The notes below the pieces were generated by a model. The model saw only the letters and a program-made list of their open reading frames with translations, was not told the DNA's origin and made no database searches. Position numbers and translations under genes: made by a program. Positions 11,991 through 23,900 of a stretch of 64,000 nt of DNA are shown piece after piece. Each line of letters begins with the position of its first letter. Position 1 is the stretch's first letter. The DNA is from Saururus chinensis (Eukaryota > Streptophyta > Magnoliopsida > Piperales > Saururaceae): the NCBI GenBank assembly GCA_035235625.1, contig CP141140.1:18806685-18870684 (forward strand), in the 5' to 3' direction.

Positions 11991-14900
11991 ATGGGGACCG
12001 ATCCCGTCGATTCCGCGGACCACATCCCCGCCGATGCCATCCCCGTCGTCGATCTCCGCCTCCTCTCCCAGTCCGATCTCGACTCCCTCGCACTCCTCTC
12101 CGGCCCCGCAGCCCGCGCCGCCTCCGACATCGTCGTCCCCAAGATCGACCGCTCCGTCTTCAACGAGAGCGTTGGGGGCCGCAAGCAGACTTACTCACGC
12201 CTCCGGCTCGCCCCGGCTCGCCCCTCAGCCTCCTCCTCACCCCTCGCCCGCCGCCGCCGCCTCCTCCCCGGACCCCCTTCCCCTCCCTCCAACCCCTCGT
12301 TCGACTCTGAGAAGGCTGAGAATAAGCGCATCGTCGCGTTCCTCCGTGACCTTTTCGACCGTCAGAACAGTGGCTCTGCCGCCGCCTCCTCCGGTCACTC
12401 TGCGGCCGATAAGCCGGCTGATATGAGCAAGGCGATGGTGGTCTTTGAGAGCCGACCCAATTCTTCTGCAGTTAATGGCAACGATAGTTACGGCCATGAT
12501 GTTGACAATGTGGAGAAAGTGGAAGTGTTGAATACGAGAGGGGAATTGGTGGATGTGGCGGCCCTCGAGAACAACAAGGATTTGTTTGGAGACGAGCTGA
12601 GGAGGAGGACGAACGGGCTGCAGACGGAGGCGGAATTGCTGGAGTATTTGAGGGGCTTAAATGGGACTTGGGGCAGCAGGAGAAAGAAGAGAAAGATCGT
12701 AGATGCGGAGGAGTTTGGCAACGATTTGCCGAGAGGATGGAAAGTTATTCTGGGGGTTAAAAGGAAAGACGGGCGCGTTTGGTTGTATTGCCGCCGCTTC
12801 ATAAGGTTCATTCTAAGCTTATTCCTCACCGACTGTAGCTGGGGCTTTTTATCTGTTGCTTGTTTGTTATATTTGTTGCTCCAGTCATTTGTTACTAATG
12901 AATACCAACCCAAGCAATTGCCTGTATCTCAGTATGACTCTCGTCTACCAGAAAAAGTAACCCTGGGATCAAAAACCGTTTAATTATCTTTCGTTTAGTT
13001 GTTTAAAATAGCTCTGGAATTTGTTTTGGTGCTACTTATTTAAAAGTCGAAAGCTTATCAAGGTAATTGGGTTCAGTGGTTCTTATGGAAAAATGTTGAC
13101 GAATCAAAACCTTGTGACCTGTTAATAATTGTTTATTTTCTTTGAAGAATCCATGAGTATTAGAGGGTGTTTTTAGATGTCAATTCTCATCTTTCCACAC
13201 TCTTTTATTTTTCATTCCATATGCATTTTCTTTTCCTTAGATAAAAGGTTAAATCATTATTTGAAAATTTTACCATTATTTATGCTTGCTTGTTATGTTT
13301 ATGATAGGGGCTGCTGTGGGATGCTTATCTAGATTGTGAGTTTTAAATTTGATTTCGTAGTCTATTGATGGTCCCTATGCACCAGGTCCCTGTGTAGTGT
13401 GTACAGTCAAAGATTTCTATCATGTGCAGTTATTAGTCATGTGATTATACGTCTTAGATTATGAAGTCAGTTTTTATTGTGGTATCCTTCGATGCCTATT
13501 GTTTGACTTTGGTACGAGCAAATTTAATTAGAATAGCAGGCATGGAAGAAGTTCTAGCTTCTCTAATTTCCTTGGATTTAGTCCTTCTCTTCTCAGTCTA
13601 ATTTATTGTGTTGCTGCAAAAATCCCAGCAGCTTTATTAATGGGCCTAATACTGATGTAGCAAGATGAGTTGAAAACCAAAATCACAACAACTAACAACC
13701 AGCAGGAGTAAACTCGAACTAGAAACAGGAAAATGAGAGGAAGAAGAGGGCTGATTTCTATTAATAATGAACAGAGTACTACCAGCTTGAATCCACAAGC
13801 CAAATACCTCCAAATCCATGAAGGTTAAAAAAAATAGAAAATAGAAGAACTGAATCCACCATGAGCAAACAGAGAAATTTATGGAAGTTCATTCAAATTC
13901 AATCTGCCTTTTCTCTCCCTTTTCCCCCTACGTATCCTTTCTGTCTTCTCTGGAATCCTCTATGGAATAACAGTTTCTGATAGTCAGTTGTAACAAACTC
14001 TGGATAAAATGACAAGATTGCCCTCCCCATTGGCCCCGACTAAAAATCCTTAGGCCTGGACAAAAATGCCCCCATCAACCTTCTAGAAGGAACAAAAAGA
14101 TGGACATGCTGTGACGCAGAATCCAATTACATTAATCTGTGACTAATCTGTGATAGGCTGAAAGGACTAAAATACTCCTGTGCATCAAATACTGTGTGAA
14201 TATGACCTTAATTACTTAAGTGATTCCTTTTTCCTCTAGGGATTCTTTTTTCCCCCTTCCCATAGTCATAGGAAATTGTGTACTACTAAACCACATTTTA
14301 TCCTAGTCAGCTTGGCATAAGTGTCACGGGGACAAAATTTTCACCAGGGATGTACCCCATTATACCCTAGTCGTACCGTGCAACCACCAACCAACTTGCA
14401 CAACTTTCACCCAATTTTTTTAAAGTCAGAGCCTAGGAAAAGGAGGCTCCGCCCCTAAACATTTATTCCAACAACTCTTTGCTCAATTATAATAGTTAAG
14501 GCCCTTGACCCTGCTCCAAACCCAAGGAACAACCCTGGAATCGCACATGACTGCCCTGCGAATTAGACCTCTGCCCGACTTTTCACACAACTCTCCAATC
14601 TGAACTAACTTGATACCCTCTCATCAACCAACTGCCCCTATATACAAGGAACATGGTCTTCCCAAAGCCTAGTACTACTAAAACTCGACCAACCCTATAC
14701 AAAGTTGGCTTACAAGTCCAAACCTGAATACAACTGGGAAACCCACTCACAATCCAATCAAGACCTTTATCCGGAGCCCTAACCCTACTAAGATTCAGCT
14801 TTTGCCTTTCTTCTAGAGTCTTGCCTTATCCAGCGGCCTTTGGCTCCTTCTCAAATTTGAAGTTCTCAGCTTGCATGCATCTTTCCTCAGCAAAGCCCAT

Positions 14901-17900
14901 AGTGTGTCCACCTCTTGTATAGAGTCCGAGTGCCACTAGCATTCGGCCCTCTTGGGCAGCCATTCACATGCAACAATTGTCATTTGGGTTTCCCACTTGC
15001 ATTGAGCTTCAATCCACACTTCTAGTCGTGCTAAGATCCTTGCCAATGTTCAACCAACATTGCCTTTTTCATGCACACACCCAGTTGTTATGACCCTATT
15101 TAGTCCCTAATTGGCTTTCCTTGATTAGTCTCCTTTCCTAAATCAAATAGGATTTGTTGTCTTCTTTAGTTTTCCTTATTTCAGTAGGAATTCTATTTTA
15201 AATTCCAATAAATTGTAGTGCACAACCATATTTTTAAATAGTCAATAAAATTCAAAAGATAGTTTAGTTAATTTTTGCCCTAATCCCTCTCTTCTCTCCC
15301 ATTCTTCTTTAATTTTCCTGTGTAGATTTCCTGGTCTACATCATTGGCAGCTGAGGGTGTCCTATGCCCTCCCACCCTTCCTATTGATAGTATGACAGGC
15401 CCATGACGGAAGAGCGCGGACACTATGGTCAAGCCCTCCTTTGCCTTGGACCCGTCAGTGCTCTGCGATCTCCTTGTCTCCAATTCCTTCCACTTGACTC
15501 CAATCGCACCTTACCCAACTAGAGACCGGAACTTACCAAGGTGAAGTGTGTGTCCTTGATATGAAGTCGGGTTCTCGTTCTCAGTAGCTCGAATGCCGCT
15601 TTGATAAGCTTTTTGAGGCCTTACTCCAACCGGGTTGCACAGTCTCACCTCCATCAGCATTTGTCTTGCCGCCCCTCCATCGACAGTGTCACCCTCCCTT
15701 CTGGGGATCCCCTCGCCCAAACTATTATTTTGTCATTGTCGCCGGCCACCTAGTCCTTGGATCTTGTTGCCGCCTTTGCCCTGGGACTCTCTAAAGCAAG
15801 GCTGCGTTGGTGAGCACCACTACTTGCATGTTAGGGCATGCCCGCCAGCAAGTGTACCCATGAATATGGCCATCCAAATCCAAATTCTACATGAAGTAGA
15901 TGTTCCCATTTGCATAGGTCTCTTGCCCATGTTGATGGCCCTAGCTAGCCGCCCGATTAGGACCACCTCCTCTTAGGGGTTGTTTGGGTGTTAGATTTTT
16001 CAGAAACAAAAGTGGAATTTTTTGAAATTAACTCAAAAAATTTACTGGCAAATGTGAATTACGGTTGGTAATGAAATTTTTTAGAATAAATTTGGATATC
16101 GCGTCAAACCCAATTTTAAACTTCAAACTAATATAACTCTCTCTCTCTCGAGCTCGGATATGCACATTTTTGGTACTATTACACTCTTAAATTTGAGCTC
16201 TATCAAACAAGATCTCACAAGGGTAGGTAATTTTGAACTTTTAAAGTGGGCCTCACCCATATGATATGTATTTCTAAGCTCAAATCGATATGAGATATAA
16301 CCGTTGAAAAATAATAGAATCTGTAATTTTCAAAATAGGGGCTCGGAGCTGGAATTGACAAATTACCTCATGAGGTGATTCGGTGATTTTGGTCAATTTT
16401 GGCTCGAAACGGCTTAGAATCAATTTCGGGGCTGAATTTTTAATTCTGCACACCTTCAACACAAACATAATTACGATAATTTAAGCTGGAATTAGGGTGG
16501 AATTAGCGGAATCTTACAAAAATTCAGTATGCAAACAACCCCTTATATAGCATATGAGATTTCGTGTATTTTGTTGGAGTGGCAGCCAAAGTGGCTTTAT
16601 AGGCATGGTTAACCCTAAGTTTTCCCGAAGCCCTTTCGCCTAAAAATACCCCAAAAAGGCTCCTAGAACACTTTAAACACCTTACTTTGAAGTTTTGAAG
16701 CTTCTAGAGAAATCACCTTTGAGTTCGTTACCCCAAGATGTTGATGGGTTTACTCTGTGTGTTGCCCAATGTTGTGCACACCTCTTGCACAACGTTGCGT
16801 ATGTCTTGCATATGTTGCTTGCAACTCCAACATACATTGTATGTCTCTATTGCCAATGTTACGTGCCTTTGCTGCACACACTGCCCATCAATTATGCTGC
16901 TCCAATTTTTCATCCCATAAGGCACTTATCTCAAAAGAACCTTGAAACTTGGACAGCACCCTTGTTGCCCAGCGTATGCTTGCCTGGCTTGTCCGCCTTG
17001 CTTGAGCCAAGTTAGCCCCTCCTAATCGCAAAGAACTTGATGTAATAAGAAATTAGACTCTTTCCCAGTTAGGTGTGAATAAAATGGTTTTATCTGTTTT
17101 TTATTTGCTATATCAGTTATCAGTTAACCTGTTTTGTAGAAGCATTGACATTGTTTGGTTCTTCTTTGACTTCCTTGTTCTTTTTCTTAGAGTTGTATTT
17201 ATGTTTAAGGACCCATTGAGTACTATGACTCAGATGTAAAACATTTTTTGGTTGACTTTGTTCCTGAATGACTATTACCTAAATTATTAAACTACCTTAG
17301 CATGTATACCATTCTCTTTTTACATTTTCCCTCTACCTTTGCGTCAATCAGCCCAAGCGGACGGCAGTTTGCATCTTGCAAAGAAGTTTCGTCATATTTG
17401 CAACCTTATATTGGTACTCAAGATGGGATGCAACATATTTCTTCTCAAATCAACGAGAGCTCTCAAGCTCCTTCCAAAATGGTTATCAGCAGTGTGAGTG
17501 CTTGTATATTCTAGTTCTTTTGTCTGGTTAATATACTTATGCCATGCTTAAGTTTATGGATATTCAACAGACACTGCCACAGCTGACAGGAAATGAGTTT
17601 GCAAAAGAGGTACCCATTTGCTATGCGGCGGTTCCCATTTCTTCTATTGCTACCAATCCAGGTCAGCAAGTAGTCCTTTTTAGAGTTGAGAATCCTGCCA
17701 AGGCCCAGCTCCGAAATCTCTTAGAATGTCGGAAATGCAATCTCACTTTTGACTGTAAGGACACATATGTACAGCATCTGATGTCTGTTCACCAGAGGAA
17801 TGCAAAGAGGACTAGGCTTGGTAAGTCTGTTGGTGATGGTGTCATTATGAATGGGGACAAATATGAGTGCCAGTTTTGTCATAAAATTTTTGATGAAAGA

Positions 17901-20900
17901 CGCAGATATAATGGGCATGTAGGCATCCATGTCAGGAATTATGGAAAGAGTCTTGAAGAAATACCAGATGAAATAATTGTCCAAACTAGCATTGATCCTT
18001 CAATTCTGGCTGTTATGCCTCCTGTGGTTGTGCCTCAGATTGTTCCAGGAGTAGTTTCTCCGACCAATGTTTTCCATGAGAAGGGCTCTAATTCTTTAGC
18101 GATGACTTCTACTGTCAAACCATTAAATGCTCTTTCACTTGATGGTAAACAAGAAGTACATGATTCCAAAGTCGATCATGATTTAACTTGTGCTCCTCTT
18201 GAAAATTCACAGAAAGTATCTATACTCAGCATGGATATGGATCGCAAACCAAGTTTGAATCATGAAACTCCTCAATCTGCTGCTAAAATTGAAGATCACC
18301 GGGAGATGGATGAATGTATGCCTGCAGACAAAATTGATACTACCATTAAAACCATGGATGTGGACACTAAATCGGAGGTCTATGTCAATTCTGCCCCGAA
18401 GGACATGGATGACCATAAGGCCTTGTATGATGCGACTTCTGTGCCTAATAAGACTGGAAGTGATTGTGAGATGATGGAAGACAAAATTGTGGCTCCTTTT
18501 GAACCTTCTAATTCAATGGATACAAATTTTAATCGACATTTGAATGATACAACTTCTGTTCCTGTCAATAAAGAAATTGGTTGTGGAAGGATGGAAAATA
18601 AAGTGGTAATTTCTGTTGATCCTAGTACTAGGACCATGGATATGGACCCTGTTCCGTGCTTGAATGATGCAACTCCTCTAGTTTTTGATAGGGAACAGAG
18701 TCGAGATATTCCTAGGGGCAGTTCAAGTAAAATTCTTGCAAGTAGTAGTAATACAGCAAATATTGCTCCCAATGAAGACATAAGTGATAATTTGATTTTT
18801 TTTACTAAAATAGAAAAAGTTGAGCACGAAGTTCCTTATTCAAGTGATCTTTGTAAAATTTTGAGGTCAAGCAATGCTCACCCTCATCAAGAACAAAGCC
18901 CTTGTGCTGAAACTTCTGGGCAGGAACTGAGAAATGAGAAATCTGTGCTTCTTGAAACAGGACAGCCTGTAATTAAGGTGGAAGGTGCTCTTGGGAACTG
19001 TTCCGGTCCGTTGCCTAATAATGATCAAATAAGTAATTTAAAGACTAAATTTGATATTAATGTTCCCTCTGATGGTAAATTGGAGTCACCTGTTGTATTT
19101 GAAACTGGAAAATCTGCAAATAAGATGGGGATTGATTTGGGACACATCTTCAGCGGCTCTGATAATGTAGATGTTATTGTAGCAGATATAATTGAGAGTG
19201 CGGATGACCAAAATTTATTGGAAAGTATGGTAGCTGATAGTGCAGCTCCTTTGATGCCACCATCAGATTGTTTCCCTAATCTTGACAGCGTCTCGCTAAA
19301 GGTATGTTGTACTTTTAATACTGCTAGATGCTAGTTTATGGTGATTGGAAGAGATACAAAGGGACCAGGTTTGGCCCAAAGTTTTACCCAATTCAACTGG
19401 GAGCTCATGAGTCCTACTTTCTGAGGCTTACATGAAAGCTATTGTTGTAAAGTAGCAATTATTGTTAAATTAAAAAAACATCTTGTGCAAACCATCTGCA
19501 GGAAAATTGCTGATTACTGGATAGGGAGATCAAATGAGGACCTTTGAAATCAGAGGCCCAAAAGATTTCTGTCAATTCTGAGTTGTGGCTGTTATGTGTC
19601 TGTTCACCAGAAAATCAGCCTTATTTCGTTATTTGACAATAAATGAAAATTTGAAGGTCGGTTTTGAGGGATCAAATCCTATGTTGTCACTAATTATATG
19701 GGCCCTTAATATGGAGGGTCCTCTTGCCATCCCCTTACACAGGGTCATGAGACTAAGCCTGTGTTATGACTATTTCTATGGCCTCTTAATATAGAGGGTC
19801 CTCTTGCCATCCCTTGCACAGGGTCATGAATCTTTATGTGAGGTGCTTGATTTTACCATGTGGATGGTTTACAGGAGAAAGTTTTTAGTACACCTAAATA
19901 TAGTTCATTGATTTGGTACTCTAACTCAGGCTATATTTTTTGAGCTAGAGGTGGACTCTTTTATTGATATAGGATTGTACTAAGGTGACCTTAGTTTTCA
20001 ATTGAGCTCAGACTTGGTGACATGGGGCTGGTAAAGTAGCAATCTCACTTTGTTGTATGGATGGTTGGTTGCGGGATAGAGTTGTATAAGAGGAGGGAGT
20101 AGAGGCAATAAAAGAAAACAAGGGAAGGGCGCAAAGTGGGAAGGCAAGAAACAAGGAGAGAACTAGATTATAAAGGATACGTAAGTACTGTGAGGGCTGG
20201 TTTAAGCAATGGTTCAATGTCTCGGACTAGCCATCAATTTTAGCCAATAATGGGAAATGATGCAAAAAATAGTTCTCATGGAGAGAAACATTCTTCTCAG
20301 AACTTGTTGAGGAAGACTCAATCATGATCAGGAATCAACTTAGGCATGTTCTGTAATTGAACGATATGCAATCAAGACTTCAAATTATTTCGATATAGTT
20401 ATGTGCAAGAGCTGAAAAGCGTGCATGCATGGTCAATCAATCAACCGCCACCATGATCTTGAACTTTGTGTGGACCATTAGAACCTAGATGAAATCAATG
20501 GAGATATCCTTCTATTCTTGTTCTAGAATTGGTAATGGTTGTAGAAGCCACATGGGTGACGACTGATGAAGCCTTGTATTTATCCTACCGACAAATTTCA
20601 CACTGAGCCACATGCTTTTGCGTAGCACACTTGAACTCTACTAGGTTTTGGGTTTGAAATACCCTTTGCCTTCTAGTGGAGAGTCATGGAAGTGATAGAG
20701 GTTGCTATAATGCCAGATGGCAATTTGGGTGTTAAAATTTGACAATTGTGAAGAATTAAATCCCCTTGCAGAACAAAAGGAGAAAAACAAAGTCAATGAG
20801 TGATTGGTGCCTTAGCTTTAAATTCATTAAATTTATCTAAAGCATCAGACTTCCTGCTTATTAAATATATATACCCGTATCTTGAATAGTCAACAATGAA

Positions 20901-23900
20901 CGTAATAAAATACGTTATCTCTTGGTGGGCCTGAATATTCAGGGGCCCACAGATGTTAGAATGTACCACCCCTAAGAGTTCATTTGTCCTTTGTCCCTTT
21001 TGGAAGGATTGTCTGCTTATCTTACCCAATAAGCAATCTTCACACACACGTAGGTCTGTAGATATTTTGGGTAACAACCTAGCGCTCGATAGTCTATGTA
21101 GCTTGTCTACATTTACTTAGCACAAACGCATATACCAAATGAAGGCATCATCCAGAGACAACAATATGCTCAAAAGTGTTTATTTTATTAGATTTAATAG
21201 AGTTCATTACATCTAAATAATACAATTCATTAACTAAAGAAGCAGGAAATAAAATGGTTCCACCCTTGCCCACATTTGCCTTACTCCCTTTGAACCTAAC
21301 CTCAAACCCCTTCTTGGTCAGAATAGGGATTGAAATTAGGTTCCTCTTGATGGAGGGAGCAAAGAGCATATCTGTCAAGACTAGGTTAGACTCATTTTTC
21401 ATAGGAATCTTGTAGTTCCCTATAGCCTCCACCTCGTAGTACGTGTTGTCCCCCAAGAAGACTTTGTTTTGGCCAGAAATCAGATTGACCACCTCACCCC
21501 TTGTTTTCTTAGAGTGGGAAACATGCACACTAGCTCCTGAGTCTAGCCACTAAGTCTTCTCTTTGATTTCAGCGTATATCACTTCAGAGACAACATAGAT
21601 GATATCCTCGCTCTTGCCTTTGTCCTTACTTGAATGGTTATCCTTCTGGGGATAGTTAGCCTTGAAGTGACCTATCTGGCCATACTTAAAACATGCACCT
21701 TTGGGTTTGTCATTCCCTTTTTCAGTGCCCTGTTCTTAGGTTTTTTCTCCTTCTTGAAGGCTTTTTTAGAGGGACTAGGCCCCTATTCACCTTTCTTGCC
21801 CCCACTAGAGTTGTGTACCCAAGTTGGCAGTAGTAGAACCCTCAGAAGCTTTCACATGGTTCCTCCTTTCTTGCTTAAGCCTAAGCTTGGCAGTTAGAGC
21901 CTCTATTGTGATTTTTTGGTTACTTATATTTAGATAGATTATTACACTTTCCTAATATTTGGGAAGGCTGTTCAACACTGTTGACACTTAGATTCTTTCA
22001 AGGATGAGGTCCTCTAGTGTCTCCAGGTCATCAACAATGATAGTCATGACACTCAGGTGCTCATTTACATTATCTCCCTCCCTCATCTTAGAGTTTTGAT
22101 ACTTAGAGTATAACATCCTCTTATGAGCTTCAGTCTGCTTCCCATACCTCACAGACATTGCATGCAACATCTCTCTGATAGTTTTATATTTCTTAGAGAG
22201 ACTTTCTATCTTAGGCTCCATGAAAGTCAGAATGGTGGACCTGACCTTATTGTCATCATCCCTTAGCTTCTCAAGTGTTTAGGCTCTATGAAAGTCAGAA
22301 TGGACCTAACCTTATTGTCATCATCCCTCAGCTTCTTAAGTGTTTTAAATTGATCAACTGATGTACCCTTTGGCAGTGGCTCAATGACCTGCTTAAGTAC
22401 ATTAGCAAGATCAGAAAGAATAAGGATGTGGTTAATCTTTCTCTTCCACACCAGATAATTGTTAGCATTAAGTTTCTCAGTTTTCCCTAGTGGGGGATGT
22501 TGGACCATGGTATGGGCTCGGGCCTGTTTTGGTCCAACGATGTCGTGGTCAGGGTGAGCCGGTACGGGTCATGGGGTCCAAGGGTGGTGGGGGCAGTTGC
22601 GCTGATCCCACATGTGTCTTCGTTACACATAATTCGAGTAGGACCCACATTTATCACACACGTACACTAGATATACATCTAGGTGTGCATTTACACATTG
22701 TGGGGCTCAGACGCGCTAATTAGGTATTGAGGGTGGGACCCGCATGGTTAGCGAGGGGTCGATATTGTCGCCGGTTTGGCCGTATGCAGGGGGTCCAGGC
22801 CTCCGCGGGCTCTGTGGGTCAGAGTCCGCTCTCGTTGTATAAGACCCTCTAGTGAAACCGGGAGGATGTAATCAGCATGGCCCATTTAAATCAGCCCACT
22901 TTATAAAGCCCATAAGAAATAGCCTAATTATGACTTGCCTTTATATGGAAGTTAGGGAGAGTGAATAATGAAGAGAATAAGAGAGAATATTCTCTCTTAT
23001 TCCAAAAGAATGGCCCCCCCCCTCTTTGTGGATCTAATCTTCCCAATTGGATCTCTCTCTTTCCCATTCTTGGTTGCCCTCCTCTTTTCCTTGGTGCGAC
23101 CTGCTCCTCCATTGGGAGAAGCTACTGGCCGCCGCTTTTATCTCCTCTCCGAGGTGCTCTAGGCGGGCTGAAAGGAAGGAGGACACTCCTCTCCATTGCT
23201 GGGTTGTTTTGGAGCTTGAGCGGGCTGATTCGTTGCTGAGTTTCATCAAACAAAGCAAGGTGTTGAGGGATCTGCACATTAAAAAGGTAAACCTTAATCT
23301 CCTCTAGATCTTGTGTTTGGTGTGCAAGACCTGATTTATGGAGGATGTGCAAGGGCTGGAATGCCCAGGTCAGTCCGTCATCTCTCCTGTATATTATATT
23401 TCTCTTTTATTGATTGTATGAGATGCATGTTTATTGCAAATTAGATTTAATTTTGCATGCTTATTGTGTAGATTTTTTAAAGATTGAATTTTTGATCAAT
23501 GCGCCCTCCCCTTACTCCAAAGCTTCCGTTGGCCGGCCACTCTACATGTTACCACTCTAAGGGATATCAATTAGAAGGGGCGGCCAGCAACTTCTCCCAA
23601 TGGAGGAGCAGGTTGCACCAAGAAAGAGAGGAGGGCAGCCAAGAATGGGAGAGAGAGACATCCAATTGGGAAGATTAGATCCACAAAGAGGGGGGGGGAG
23701 GCGACCTATTCTTTTGGAATATTCTCTCTAATTCTCTCCGTTATTCACTCTCCTTAACTTTTTTATAAAAGCGGGTCATAATTAGGCTATTTTTTTATGG
23801 GCTTTAGAAAGTGGGCTAATTCAAAGCCATGCTGATTACATCCTTTCGGTTTCACTAGAGGGTTTTACACAACGGGAGTGAGCTCTGACCCACGGAGGCC

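Noticed and set aside
11728-12426. 232-residue Pro- and Ser-rich frame over the MBD8 start
   Set aside because: It overlaps the MBD8 frame in GC-rich DNA where all frames are open, and has no family features.
15087-15338. Possible small LTR (TGTTATGACCC to TCTACA)
   Set aside because: No second copy, target duplication or convincing primer site in the window.
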